64,000 bases of DNA, taken from contig WACJ01000502.1 in assembly GCA_008973525.1 (NCBI GenBank), forward strand, positions 248,001 to 312,000. Reading direction: 5' to 3'. The notes beneath the pieces are model-generated. The model had not been told where the DNA came from and searched no databases. It saw only the letters and a list, made by a program, of their open reading frames with translations. The position numbers and the translations under genes are program-made. This DNA comes from Stenopsyche tienmushanensis. Lineage: Eukaryota; Arthropoda; Insecta; Trichoptera; Stenopsychidae. Within the stretch, counting starts at the first letter, position 1. Every line of letters begins with the position of its first letter. Shown in pieces: positions 1-15,000 of the stretch.

Positions 1-2649
1 GAGCTCAGAGGACTCAAAAGAAGAAGCCCGGCGTAATTCGGACGCGCGCTTACCCTCAACAAATTGATCGCCAAATGTGGATAAAAGATTGCATTATTAT
101 TATATAAGTATAAAACATCATAAATATATCTTTAAAAGTTTTGTACATTTCTTCATTTTTGAGACTGATGTGTATATTATGTATAAAATCTCCTCATAAT
201 ATTGTTTTGAGATTGTTTTAAAGTAAAAGTGATCTTGAAGACTCGCGATTTTGTATAATTTGCAATTTGTTCGTTTCATGTAAGTACGATGCCTGCTTTT
301 TTCGCAACTATGTTCGGGAATGCGTGAAATAGTATTAAAGTATTTATTTTAATAATATATATTATTCTGTATAAAAATTATTAACATTATGGCATTTTAG
401 TGATGATACGAAATGCGTACCCCTTCCGAGGCAGCTATAGTCACTCATTGAGTATGTAAATAAAATAGCAAGTAAGTTAGCCGTAAGTTAGATAGAAAAA
501 TATATTTTTATGTTCTAACTATTACTTTGATACAATTTTGAAATGTACGTTTGAGAAATATTGGGATTGAAAGCATACATGTTTCATTAGAGCACAATTT
601 TGTTTGCAAAATCCATGGCTAAATTTCTCTGTGTACAATAGATATTTTGGAATCGAAATTTCGCAGCATATGGATCAGTTCATCATCAAAAAATATTTTT
701 TCAAAGCTAGACAATATGATGAATCTTTGTACCTACAATGGAATTACAATAACTCTTATGAACAATAAATTTTCATACTCTGCTTATTTTTGTAACGATA
801 TAGCTATTTTGTATGCTCATTTTTTAAATACATTGAATAGTTAAAAATGCATGTTGATATATTTTTTGCCAAGGAAAATCAATAGTACAAGTATGATAAA
901 TTTTCTTACAATAGAACAAAAGTAGTTTGATAAGATCAATCGATGTCACATTCCAATGTAATATTTTAATAACAGTATTTTAGATAACACATGATTTATT
1001 TCATAATTTTTAAGCTTGGTGATTATGAAACAGACTGTAGTTTAACGCATTTTACTATGTCAGCTTCATTTTGTAAAAAAATCATTTTTGAGCACAACTT
1101 TGGGTTGGCAAAATCTTAAATGTTTGTAAAAATGAAAATGTTGTTGAAATTTTTGTATCGTGAATGACAATATTCTATTTATAAAATTATTTTTGTATAA
1201 TTTTTTTTACAAAAAATATACAATCAGCACAAACTACTAAAATCATTCATTAATTTTAAATATTGTTTGCTCAAATTTTTTTTCATTTGAATTTTTTGGC
1301 TCAAAATTTAGAGTACCTTTGATGAAGTGCCAACCCTTAGAAAAACGCTCATAATACTATTGAGCTTGCTAAACTAATTATAAGAAATTCTATTAGAATT
1401 TCAGTGATACTTCAGCTTTACAAAGTCATGCATTTTTCTCTGCCTAAATAAATGTATATCGACGTCAATTTCTATCTAGTCATCATACAAACGCCGAATC
1501 CTATTTCGGAATAAATTTTTTTAATCAATCATTAAGCATGTGAAAAAATTAATGAAAAAAAATCAGAACATATCCTTGTTTAAATTGAGAAAAAATTTTG
1601 AAATGTTTAACTATTTAATGTAAATAACTACTACTAAAACATATTTTGATAAATGTATTAGAATAGAAATTTGTATGAAGGTGAAATGTTGGATGTTTGT
1701 TATTATTTTAGTATAAAAATGTGTGCTTCACCTGGATATTTTACAACTGCGGTTGCATGCGACATAGGAAGGGAAAAGGGATAATGATCGTCTTCATTTC
1801 AATACTCTTTTACGTATTTTTTTAATAAAACTTAATAATGTGAATAAAAATAAGTGTATCATTCGAGAAGCTCACTGTCCGCCATAATAAAAATGGATAT
1901 ATATGTAAAAGTAAATTTAAAAAATAGATCTAGTTTGTTCGATTTATATTTTGTATAGATAGCGATGGATAAGTGACTAACTTACCTATATTTTTAGTAA
2001 ATTTCATTTTCATACTTGCAGCTAATATGGTAACCATCCAACATACAATTATTATCGTAAACCTAAATGGACGTAGACGATTATTGTATGGAATCATAAA
2101 ATGGACTGATTGTAAAGTAAAAAATATATAAAGATGATCGAATATGCATTTATTGTTTTATTTCCCAAAAACATACATATCAATACATTAATCGATGCAA
2201 AAACGCATTCAAATGCCTCAATTTACAACTCAATATCCTTCACCCTCCCTAATTCATACATAAACTGATTCAACAAACAGTTATAATAAGAAGATATATT
2301 TTAATTCCTTTGAAATACTTAAAAATCGTTTATTCCAAATAAAATATTCTACGGGAAATTTAAATCCATGATATTATAAAAACACCATTCTGAGTGGATT
2401 TAAATTTTAGAATATATATCCTGAATATTCATGTATCATGTATTTTTATTGATACATTGCGCATCCCACTAAATCGACAATTCTTTATATTTCTTTAAAA
2501 TCCTTATTACATCATCAAAGCTTGAATCTTAATGTTCCATATCCAATATCAGACATAGAAGATCTATATAGATTTTACTAGAGAACGGATTTAATTTCCC
2601 ATTGTCTTCCACACGTGGTAAAGTAAGGATATGATTATTTGGAAAGGTA
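1..2649. other. AT-rich intergenic DNA without a recognisable gene
   Basis: Read on both strands, this stretch shows only short, low-complexity open frames with no recognisable domain. It is strongly A+T rich with many homopolymer runs. I see no tRNA, no transposase motif and no paired terminal repeats. Confidence 0.6.
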
Positions 2650-2975
2650 GGAGAGGAGAGAATCTATGTGTAAGTAGCGAAATTATCATTATATATATAT
2701 ATATAAATGATAATTTAATTATTGTTGCAAATTTAATCATTCACTCACGGTCATTCCTGCATGACTGTATCCATCGCCTCAGCATTTACTTTTTCAAATC
2801 CAGAAAATCAGCGTAAATCTGGATCGAAACGATCAATCAAAAATATTAATATTTCCGATCTCCCAAATATTTGGTACGGTGAAAATTTTTTTCCACAATC
2901 TGGATTTGAACACGAATCTTTATAATACGAGTCCGAATCTAAGCCACTATACCAACACTTGGTTCTTTATGTTTA
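2650..2975 (-). repeat. tRNA-headed SINE-like repeat, copy 1
   Basis: Read on the minus strand, about 2975 to 2895 carries a pol III promoter-like pair: an A-box-like TGGTATAGTGGC and, about 40 bases on, a B-box-like GTTCAAATCC. This is the arrangement of a tRNA-derived SINE head. It is not a functional tRNA, because I cannot fold matching acceptor and anticodon arms. The body, at lower coordinates, shares AGTAGC(G/A)AAATTATCA, AAATGATA, TTGCAAAT-like and CGATCA..AATATTAAT blocks, in the same order, with 14885-15000. A (TA)n microsatellite at about 2690-2706 sits within the body. Two diverged copies in one window suggest an interspersed family. The boundaries are approximate. Confidence 0.4.
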
Positions 2976-5900
2976 AACCGGGTTCAAAGATTGAAATTAA
3001 TGCATCTTTTCACTGTGCTATTAAAGCAAACATTCGTACACACATACAACCAATATTCTTAACGAACTCAAAGATACTATAATATATGGAATTTTTACCT
3101 AGTGAATATGGCGAGAACTGTTACGATGAAATACTAAAAATATTTTATATTAAAAAAATATTTTAATGGGCTTTATATAAAGCGTTTAAGTCTTTTTAGA
3201 ATGTATTAAATCTGCAATTAAATCATTTAGATGTCCATGGTACTTTACGGTAGATGAGTAATTCCAACCAAACACAAAAATGATTTTCTTGTTTAATCTT
3301 CCAATACCGCCACTATTTTCAACTTTATTTTTTTTTTTCAAAATGATATTTTGCATATATCCGGATTATTTAATGATGTTATTTAATAATTATTGGAGTT
3401 TGAAGTTTTTCTCAATCTAAAATAGTTGCATCATTCATTATTCCATTCCCTAAAGTAAACTTTCGGAACCTTTTTTCACATTTATTGAGTGTTAATAATC
3501 TTTGTGAAAATCATGCATTGTTTGGAATGCTTCAACCATCTCCTTAATAAAGTTAAATGTTAAAGTTAATTAAATGCCTGATTTTGATCTAAATAAATAA
3601 CCATTTTATGCATTAAGTTCAAAGAAAATTACTTCTGAGCTTCCAAATTCATATAAAAAGTGTAAAATGAGGAATATCAATTTCTTAATTCTTTAACTAA
3701 AAAACAGCGGTCCAGAATTTGAACCAGTTGGACACAGAAACCTTGAGGCCACTTCCTCTAATTTTAGGGCATTCATAGTTTTCTGCCAAAAATTTAAGAA
3801 AAAATGCATTCCTGATGCCTTCTACGACCTCGATAGGGTCCAATATAAAATTATATAAATATTACCCTATATGTAAAACGTAGTAAATGATCTTTTTATT
3901 CCCCAAAAAAATTGGCGATCCATGTGCAAAACACACTTTATATATATATAATATATTACATATAATTAATATTATGTCAGATCTATTTCCAATCATTATA
4001 GTTTTTAATATGGAGACGTCTCAAATGGTATCTATTGATACATTTGCTTCTTGCGTGATTATCATTTAGAATTTTTACTTGATTTACTTAATTAATAAAA
4101 TTAACGTATCATAAATTGCTAGTAGATAAAAAAAATTGCCGTTGAGTAGTCAATCGATTGAACTCATTACAGAGTACATTAATCAAAATTGTCACGTTTT
4201 TTGGGAATCTTTTCGGAGAATATGACAACCCCATTCCCCAAAATAGGGTTGATATCAGATTGCATACCTAACAAAGACACAAATTTATTTATGTTTTATA
4301 AGCCAAAAATGAATGTATAGATAAAATGAGGTTGTTTGAGTTTAAAGATTTACTTGTGTAGGTTGGGCTTTGAAATATCAAATCAATTTTTTCATTCACT
4401 TTTCCGGAATTCGATTATTACGATCTCATAAAAAACAAAAAGTTCTAACGAAATGTAAATTTCATCAACTCAAAAATAGAATCATTGTTTTCTTATCTTA
4501 AAAGCTGATCATAAAAGTAGGTCAACTCATTCCTTAATTTTAAAAGCGAACGAGCCACGATTATATTCAAAATAATAATGATCTAATGCTCCTTCAATTG
4601 ATGCAGATTTAATAGCATACTCCATGGATATAATTTAATAAAATATTAGAATTGCTGTTCAAATATCGTAAATATCATATTTGATCATTGTAATAAATAT
4701 GTTATTTTTCAGACATTCAGTCATATTGAAAAATAAGTCCACATCCTTATCTCGATTAATATTTTGCCACATATATGTTTCTTATGGTATCCGATATAAT
4801 ATTTGCTAATGAATTCCGAATCAATAAGTTTTTCTTTTGTTAGCAAATAATCTCGAGAAAGGTCTGACTATTTCCGGACGGTTTTTGCCGAGAATATACG
4901 CATTTTTCCGATTTATATGTATGAAATTTTTAATATTAAATCTGTCTTTATCGTTGGTGAATTTTTTTATTCGGATGAAAAGAATAACTTGGGAAAACTA
5001 ATATATATTGAAATCTTGTACTAAGAAAGTTGTCTCGACGATGTCGCTCAAGCATAAGTAATTTTGGGCCCAAACTTAATAAAGACATCAAATACTTGCC
5101 TTGTATACATTTTCTTACTTTAAAAAAATAGGATTGGTTTTGAATACGCAATGGAATGGGTGGATTATGGTGTCTTAATGTCAATAATAGAATTTCCCAA
5201 CTACGAGGCGAACGCATAAGTTGAACTCTTCCATAGGAAGTGATGTAAAAGGGTAAAGAGAGGTCGAGCTATTAATACTATTTTGAGACTAATTGTATCG
5301 AAAGAAATGCTTTTCAAACCCTCTTTTTAATAAATATTTATCAATCTGCATTAATGTTTTATAACAATATAATATTCAGTATAACACCGCAAAATAAAAT
5401 GAGTATGTAAATCGCGAATCTGCAATATGATTATACATTTGGTTGTATAATTTTTGATTGTGGTTTTTGCAGTATAATATTTAATCCACTTATTTATATC
5501 GAATGTCTATTTATACGAGACTTATGCAAAATTGTTCCCTATATATGGCATCATCATTTAAATATCCAAATTTAAAATTAAATCCATAATCGTCCTATAG
5601 CTGATATATAGAATATCCATCTAGTCAAACAATAAATCAGGTCAATCGATCGCCTGACCCGAATCCTATACGACCCACGCATATAATAAATTCATATGCT
5701 ATTTTCAGCAATAATTTGCCATCATTGTCATTATTTTTGTAATGGGGCTCGTTATCATTTCTCTTATTAATATATCAAAGCGTGACGTAAAAATCCATAA
5801 GCAATCTGCCACAAATATACTTAAGAAAACTTGGCTTTTCTTTTGCACGAGTACAGTTTGAATGCGAAGCCTGGAAATATAATAATTCTCGTATGCTATT

Positions 5901-8900
5901 TACGTTTCTATTGTGGTCTGAAGTATACAATTATTCTTGCTTAAATATGTGCTGAATATCGGATCTCTATTTTTATAATATTCGATGGTAACTCAAAAGA
6001 AAACATAATTATATTAGCGATGTTAAAATTTAATATACACTGTATATATAGGCGAAAATGAAAAATATGTTAAAACTGCGCTTCAAATTTAATTCCTATA
6101 GATTTCCCTGGATGTTTTAACGCTATATGAGAGATTTGCATTGTCAATATGAAATGTGAAGCTTTTCTAACTAATTACAACACACTGTTACCATTACCAT
6201 TTCATTCGGTTTGAATAATTTTAAATAAATGATTCCTTACATATCCTACCTTTCTCATAATCCATTTCAATTAGCTTTTTTAAAAATTGGTAATTGACGA
6301 AAATAGTTGAATTTTTGAAGATTTCTAGGAACTCTGATTAAAATAATCCTATTTTTACTTGACCATATATGGAAAGAAAATCTCCACAGTTTCTTCCTAA
6401 AAATGATGAATAATATATTTATAAGAAAATTTACACGCTACAAATTCAACAAAAATCCTCTTGAATAAAGTAAATGTATTTTTTTCAAAATCTCAAATTG
6501 AAATATTTTCAGCCTCCCTTAATTAAACCCACACATAGCATACGAATAGTTGAGTGCCAAGTCTGACGTACGCAATTTTCAAATCGCATTTATTTCGTTT
6601 CATAAAATTTTCCAAGATATTTCTTATTCGAAAGTGGAATAAAGTAAAACATACCAAAGTATTTAATCCGGCTTTGTCGCTGACCCATTTTCAATTTACA
6701 AAGGGACCACATCGTACCAGCCTCCAAAGAGAAAGCCGCACTCATGTATACACCTAGATCCTCTTAAATATTTGTTTTTGTGCTGAAAATCTAAAACAAC
6801 ATTTTAAGTATAAGGCAAACAATGTTTATTTTCGTTTCAATATTGTTAATCTACATCGTGCGATATGCTATATCTATATTTGCGTAATAAAGAACAACAT
6901 TTTTAAGATAATTCATCGCATTTTTGCTGTATTTTATATCTAAACTCTACAATTCATTACATTTTATAATGTATCTTTTTATTCAAAATCCATTTATAAA
7001 ATTATATAAAAATCTTTCGATCGTTAAGCCATAATATATTTTGCGAAAACTGCGCCAGATCAAGTGTTACCAAATCGAAAAGCTAATTTTTTATCAATAT
7101 TAGACTTAATTTCAAATTTTTAGACATTATTAGGATATATTTGTATTTTATAAATTCACGCTTTTACAACTTTAGTATTTTTAATGGACACATTTTCTTC
7201 CAAAGTACTCCAAAAGAAGAAACCCTATTATGTTGAAATGCCAGAAACGATATCATTAATTAATTTTTTTGAGCTTTGTATAAAGTAGATTAGCCTTGTT
7301 GGAATATCCAAATTCTGTTTTTAAATCGATTGTTCATGATACTTACGCAATAATTTCCTTATATTAAAAAAAAGTTGAAAATGATATATGGCAAATCATG
7401 ACCTCAAAATGTTCTTACAATTTCATGATCAACCACTGCTCCAAATTATTAATATAGTAAATATATGTGAACCTTATAATACATATCTTAATATAGATTG
7501 TTCTCAGTATGAAATTCTAGCCATTAAACTACCTACAGTTAATATTTTCCGAAATTTTATTTTAAGATTTTCTTGACTTTATCTAAAATTAAAATCAAGG
7601 TCTATAATATCAAATCGCTTTTAATGGATATGATTTTCCAATCTTAATTTGATATTGGAAAAATATTGATACAGTATAACAAAGCAAAAGTATCAATGAC
7701 TCTCCTTTAACTAATATTATAATACCAGGAAAATTTGTTAACTCGTAATCGATATCCAAGGCGGATGTTGATCAAATGATTCCTAGAAAATTATTTTATA
7801 TTTCTCCAAGTAATATAGTGTAAGTCATATAGCTGCTGGAATATATTTATCCGAGGGAATATTTGGGAGCTTTGCCCCAAATCCGAAGCGAAAGCTCCGA
7901 ATCGTTAAAATCACAGCAATTAAAAGTCTTCGCCTCCCGAAAATTGAATCCCCTAGAAATGCGGTGTTGATATCGAGATTTACAACCCCTACCATAAAGT
8001 TCCGTAGATAATTTTTTTTCGTTCGCGTTTTTACAACTTATAAAAGCGGGCTATAACTTAAGCGTTTGCCTAAAAATATAAGAGCCAGCCGGCGAAAAAA
8101 ATGAATGGCCATATAATACGTTTCAGTGCTTAGATCTAAATTTAAAAATGGCCTCATTCGTGCTATTTTTGACTATTTTGGAACAATTATCGTTCTAATT
8201 GACCGTATATTAGTCACGCACATTGGATAGGTCGTTATTTTTCGTTTCCTTAAGACTATAAATATATTCACGTGTACCATAAGGTTACTAAACTTGTATA
8301 TTTTGAGAGGCAAATTATACTGATGATGGCTTTTTATTGCATAAAAAATAATATTTATAATATGCACAATCTACTAAATTGCAAAACTAAAACTAATGTC
8401 AATATGAAATCTTATAATTTTTTAATTCGCCCATTACTTGCATTTTCCACTTAATAGCTTCGATTCAACTGTTAACTAATACATATTTATAGAATGGATG
8501 TTTTGCAGAATCATTATAATTTTTTATTTATAGTCATGAATTTCAGAATCACGTCATTGTTGCCGTCTTACCTGTCAAAAAGTTTCAGCGTATCAATCAT
8601 TTTGATTCTTTAAATTTACCATCGAATTGCCAAAATTTAAGCATTTTTTCAGTAAATTATAGCGACTATAACTTTTCTAATATAAAAGCAACCAAAAATG
8701 CTTCCTCTCCTGCTGCATGAATAAAAGTATAACTTCCTATTTCAAGACGAGAATAGATGCAGTAAGAAAATAATGAAATGTCATCCAAGACACATCTCAT
8801 CCATGGGATTTAAACCTTGTTCCTTTTGTATGTACTTTACAATAAAAAAAATCAACATTAGTGATTCAAAAGAACTCGTATGAATGGTTTTAATCATAGT

Positions 8901-11900
8901 CAACATGTTAAAAACTCATTCTACTCCAGCATTTACTAAGTATGAAAGTTATCTTCGCAAGCTTACAATGGATGGAAAACTATTGTTCTCCATTATCTTC
9001 ATATAGTGACACTATACCAGTGCATATCGTCCCTTAATGAGCAGATTTAAAATGATAGTCAGATTCATTTTAAATCTATTGCAGTTGTCTTGGACAGATC
9101 TTGCATTTTGCATAAGGCTTTTATTCATCCGTAATCTCCAAGAATATAGTATAATTTTCCATTTAACATTTTACAAAATTGTATATTAATAAAAATCTCG
9201 CTTTCACAATTAATTTATACGTAATCCTACATATTGAATACACTGTAAGTACTCGTTATCTTACAAATAATATGTTCGAGATTATCATCATAATTATAAG
9301 ATAAGTTATGGAGATAACTAACCATAAGTAAATTATTTTCCTTTATGTATAGGTACAATAAGTATAATATACAATTATTATAATTCAAAAAGATAAAAAA
9401 AACGCTTCAGAGAAAATCTTGGACTTGTTTTTGTTTGATACTTTTTTCAATTTGCTATCTAAAAAGCAATGTCAATCAAAATGTTTATAATGTCAAAAGA
9501 ATTATAAAAATAACTTATTATGGGGCTATATAAGGAATCAAGGATTTGTTGATCATGAAGACTAAATCCAATAACATCCCCGTATAAATGAAGTTTCGCA
9601 GGAATAAAATTTTTACGATAATAGCATCCAGAAAAGATTAGCAATATACTTTGCTTTTTAGACTCGCTCCGTGCTTCTAACTAGATTAGGAACTTAAAGC
9701 TCACATTTGATGCTAAAATATGTTCGTTATACATCAACCTTACTATGATAGTACACCTGTAGGTCATAAAAGGGATGAAATATATGCCATAAATACCGAA
9801 AATTCTGATCGATTATATTTGGGGGCGTGTATTCAAAGGTAAATCTTCCACGCGAAGAAAAACACGTTAAGCCGACGAGTTGGCGATGACGCATGTAAAA
9901 GTAACATGATCTTTGACGAAGAACAACATAATAAAAATGAAATGCCATCAGTCTTTTATCATCACTCTATCAGATCATATACAGAAACATTTTACGAAAT
10001 CATGCTATCATATATGCCCATTGGCCTATATATAGAATAATTTAATTATTTGATTTATTGCATATAAATAATATTTCGTAACTTTATGCAGACTTATAAT
10101 CATTTTATTTTATTATAAATAAGTTTTTAATGCATTTTATTCAAAAAATGATTGATTTTACTTCAATTGTGTATTGTTTATTGTCCTTGGAAAATCAAAT
10201 TTAGTTCTGGTATCACACATAATCATGGGCATATCTGGGTTAAAATAATTATGTACATGTGGAAAAGCCAACCCAAAATTCATGCTGCCATTTGTAATGA
10301 AGGACCTTTCTCCTGCATTTGAGCATAGCCTAGGTCTCTGTTAGGACAATTTGGCTTTGTAGGTCAATTGGGTCCATTAACTTATGGCTCGACTGTTATA
10401 AATTGTATCAAACAATATTTAAATTCAAAGCGACAATCTTCTCCTGTTAAATCCAATTGAGTTGGAAGCTATTTTTATTACACAATTTGCACCGTCAGAT
10501 AATGAAGTTGAAGATAAATTTAATATAGCTAAAGGTCAACTGAATATTGCATCGTCACCGTTCTCGTATTCCGTAAGGCTATAACGCAATCGTCGTCTGG
10601 GGTGCAAATCAACGTAATCTTCAGTTTAATATTTCCAGCGATATTCAACCTATATTTTAAACATAATAAATTCATCATAGATCAGTCAAAAACAAATTTA
10701 AAAAGCGTAGGCAATTTTAACACTCTGAATCAGGGGTTGATTTCAGTCGTTCAATTCCAAATAAATCAGCATTGAATCATAAATTATTCAACTTTATTCT
10801 TCATCAAATTAATTTTCTACATATAAGCATATCCCGTGTATCCTTGTTGTTAAAACCCCAACCCTTATTGTATTGCGTGTATTAATCGCTGCGTGTTGCG
10901 TGTATATAATAATCTACGTTCGCCATAGTTACATATGTACTGCACTATCAATTATAAACGAACATATTTAAACCGAATCAATACTTTTCAGCGTAAATAT
11001 TTAATTAAATAATCTATTTCTTTCTTCAAAGAGGCTTAATAAAATAAGGGAGAACGGGTATGTAACAAATAAAATATAACAAATCGAAAGGACAAACATC
11101 TTGAATATTTTAAAAATAGCTCTAATTAAATATTCAGGTCATTTAACAGAGAGTTAAATATTCAATACAAACAATATATGTGTGTCTGTTTGTTTGATAA
11201 TTTTCAATTATTTACACTTTGAGCATTCTTAAGTATCCAGTAATTATTAACGCTACATACACATTGAAATCCTGTACAAAATACTCCCTGTTATTGATTA
11301 TATCAGCCTCTAGCCGGAAGAATATGATGTATGAGAGTAGTAAATTAAATTGAATCCTTGTTATGACCATGTCCACAAATTTATATACACAGAAACAAAG
11401 AGTAAATAGAGAAGATAAGGAATATGAGAAATGGATCCATTACGACAAACATACACAGCTATTGCACTAAGTATATACAACGCAAATTTTAAAAAATTGA
11501 CAAAATCTTGCTAAAGCAAAACCATGTTAAACTAGTGCTGTGTTAAGCGAAGGATGAGTGTATTCTTTTTTAATATTGAGAATAACTTTCTAAACCCAAA
11601 AAAGTAATTTTCAGTGACGTAACTTAAGGGACGTTTCTACTTTATTAGACCAAAAAGTCGATTTTTTTTTTTTATGCAAAAAGTATTAAATATAAAATGT
11701 TGATATTTAATGTGTTGACTAAGCAATCTTTATTGAATATAAAAATATTTTTTTAATGTTTGATAAAGTATAATATTGGAAATGGGAAGGAGACACTATA
11801 TGTTGGTGTGCGAGCGATGACATTCTTCACCATTGAAACCCTAAGTCCTGAACAGGTGATTGGCAGCAAAAATCTTAAACATATTTTTACTTTACATAAT

Positions 11901-14493
11901 ATTGTGTATAGCTTGGACTATAATTAAGAAGAAATATTAGAAAATAAGAAAATAGTGAGCGATCGAAGAAAAGTTTGTGTTTTTATCAACATTTTTGTTG
12001 TTTTTTGTTCATTAAATAAACACTTTTGAATATTTTTTGATAATTTTAGTCTGTACGATGAAGACGTTTATTATACACGTACCTGACAATTTTCATAAAG
12101 AATGCTTATCTAGAGCGTGTGAGAGTACTTCCTTTAGCTTGGAAAAAGTAGTTTCTTACTTGTACTTTTGCAACTTTTTTAATACCTTGCAATTGATATT
12201 TATACAAGCTAATTAAACTATTAATTCAGAAGAACTTTATTCAACATTTGGTGAATTTATTCTGTAGACCATCGATAGAATCATTGTATGATTTCGTTCG
12301 ATGTATTTCAATACAATTAAAATGTAATCGCAGCAATTACAGTGGAAGTTCATTTCTATTTTACGACGATAATTCCGTTTTACAATTCGAAATGAATCGA
12401 TACTTCGTACTTTACATCCAGTTTTCATGCTCAATAATAGCACACAGTCAGCTTATTGCCTACCCTGTCTGGGAATAGATTTCCGCTTTCGCTATAGAAA
12501 TACGTTTTACGCATTCTAAGTAAGCAATTTATTGACTATAAAAATAATATATTTCGTAGTCATATACAAGTCTTTGCTATATTTAAAGGATTGCAGGCAT
12601 TTTATGAGCGTTTATTTGGATTTAAGGCTTAAATACAATGCATTCTTAAATGCATCGATACAATTTAAGTTTGTAAAGCCCAGGTTGGAAACAGAAGTTG
12701 GCTCTTGTAATATGGAAGCTGCATAATGTTTATCTATAGTTGACGATGCTAAAATACTATGTAGAACGATGTCCGCGACAGTCTGGGCGACCCATTAAAA
12801 ACAGATCAATACCTGGGGAGTAAGCGAGGGTAGCCCGAGGCCTGCAACTACCTGCAGCTTTGGCCTACTTCCCCAAAAACAACCCCTACTAGGGGCGACG
12901 ACTTCAGATCTATACCCCAAAGGCTAAATCTACTCCTCTATTATTTAAATAAATATAAATTATCACGTAATTAATTCCCATTTTAAATCAAGAACAACAT
13001 TCATATCAAAATGGAATAAATTTAAATTTTATTAATATGGACGTGCACTTATATTATTATGCTGAAATTTCATTGAAAACATTTCATGAGCATTTTAATA
13101 TATTCTAAAATATTCAGAAAAATACAAACGTTGATCCATTTGGATCTTCAAAGCCCCAGAGGTTAATTCAGGCGAAAAATTTCCGCATGGATAAAACTGG
13201 AAAGCTTTTCTAATATAATACAAGCCGAGAATCATCACCAAGTTATTCAATATATAAAGTTTAGTCATACGAGTGTAAGTCCACAAATAGTTTCATACAA
13301 TTATAATATAAGTCAAAAACTATGCTGAAACATCGTTGAAATTCGACAAGATTAACGCTTGAGTAACTTTGTGTCTTCTTGCTAAATTTTAGCAAGTATA
13401 ATTTAACAAAAATACATCTTATCTCACTGAAATAATGAATTAAGTCGGTCAAGGCAGCCTATAAATAATTTAAAACAATTTTATCGCTAAAATTATATAT
13501 ATGTATGTACTGAGTTGAAATTATTCTTTCAGGCTCAATTTTCAGATTGTATTGCGATTATTCCATTTTATTTTTTTAATCTGCAAGAAGCACTTTCAAA
13601 TTTAAATCATTCAACATTTTGATCTCATTCATTCTAAAAAAGTTATCGTATTCTTTGACAATAGCCATCAATAAACAAATATTGTTGACTACAATAGTCA
13701 TACTATCAGAACTATACAGGGTACTTTGCATATGGATCGACAAACTTTTTTTGGGGGTTTTGGGGGGTTTTTTGCTACGTTTCGCATAAATTCTCTATAT
13801 CTTGAGTGTCAAGATTATCGAAATAGAATTTTTCAACATTTTGAAAAAAATACCCAAAATTTCACTTTTAAATCGTCATAACTTTTTTATCTGTGATCGT
13901 AAACCCCCCCCCCCTAACTACCGAAAAAAAATTATCCATCCTATATAATAAATAATGATACAACATATAGTTCATTCAAAATTTTATCAATTTTATGTAT
14001 ATCGAATATACGATTTTGCATGGCTCATACCTCAGATAAAAACCACATGTTCAATACTTATTAAAATATATCAGTTCTGTATGTATCATATATTGCTTTG
14101 CTTTTGCTTTTAAATTTTAAATAGTTTAAAATATTGATTTTACAAGCATTCCCACCGAAATGTAAACGACAAGCTATTTAACTCCACACACAAAGCTTTA
14201 TATTTCAAATTTTGCTCAGTTGAATTCTTAAATCTCAGACTAGACCCTAAATTAAAAAATATCGACAGTTATTATTGGATTTACACAAGATTAATAATAG
14301 TTTCGTCTTGATCTTAGAATGTAAATGTCGATAATATGTAATGTAGTATAGTTTTAAATCAACACAGAGATGATTGATCAATGGGAGAGTTTTTATACAT
14401 ATTTTACTTAAGGCTTTGAACCATTTAAATATGATTTATATATTTTTAAAGGTGTGAAATTTCATTAAGAACAGACAGACATACTATTAATAA
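2976..14493. other. Gene-poor AT-rich intergenic region
   Basis: No gene is recognisable in 11.5 kb. Small open frames lack domains and look like chance frames in AT-rich DNA. Minor landmarks include a B-box-like GGTTTAAATCCC on the minus strand near 8807-8822, possibly another worn SINE. There is a locally GC-richer patch at 12770-12930 of unknown origin. At 13747-13777 there are two G-runs separated by TTTT, followed by a run of C at about 13907-13914, consistent with a degraded repeat. I could not pair termini for any of these. Confidence 0.5.
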
Positions 14494-14621
14494 TATAACA
14501 CATCACTCAATAAGTTCGTAGGTCTTTTTTTAAAAATAATACGAAAAATCGACCCCAAATGAGGAAGAAAAACAGTTTAAAATGTAAAAAATCTTACGAA
14601 CTTATTGAGTGATCTGTTATA
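14494..14621. mobile_element. 128-bp palindromic MITE, mariner-like
   Basis: The two ends are inverted copies: TATAACACATCACTCAATAA on the left, and TATAACAGATCACTCAATAA when the right end is read on the other strand. The identity continues through GTTCGTA. The arms are about 27 bases with one mismatch before they diverge, and the whole unit is 128 bp with an A-rich centre. There is no coding capacity. Flanking TA at the ends is consistent with Tc1/mariner-type mobilisation, but the superfamily is an inference from size, TA and AT-rich interior. Confidence 0.7.
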
Positions 14622-14884
14622 TGTGAGTTATCAATATTTTTTCATAAATATGTCATATTTAAGCTTACAAACAAGCATCGATAAAATGCATCATATTATA
14701 AATTATCTGGCTTAATAAATTTCATTTGTGTATGACAAAACTTTGTAAATAAAATATATTTCTCGGTATATCGTTCAGATTTTAATGGCTGGTTTTTCAC
14801 TATTTTTTCAAGGAAAACTTCTTTTTTTTCTTCTAGGACACTTTTATAGATAGAACTATTTGAATATGAATTTTAAACTGATGA

Positions 14885-15000
14885 AGATTTATAAGTGAGT
14901 AGCAAAATTATCACTATTTTTAAATGATATTTCAATTATTATAGCAAATTCCGTCAGCTTGGATTGAGACAATCGATCAGAATTATTAATACTTGATGCT
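14885..15000 (-). repeat. SINE-like repeat body, copy 2 (fragment)
   Basis: This fragment aligns in order with the body of the repeat at 2650-2975: AGTAGCAAAATTATCA, AAATGATATTTCAATTATT, a GCAAAT block and GATCAGAATTATTAAT. The tRNA-like head with A and B boxes seen in the other copy is missing or unrecognisable. The minus orientation is assigned by comparison with copy 1. Confidence 0.35.

Noticed and set aside
2895..2975. Possible tRNA gene on the minus strand
   Set aside because: A and B boxes are present but acceptor and anticodon stems do not pair. Treated as a SINE head instead.
12770..12930. GC-richer patch as a gene exon
   Set aside because: No open frame of note, no splice partner and no recognisable protein; left as unexplained sequence.
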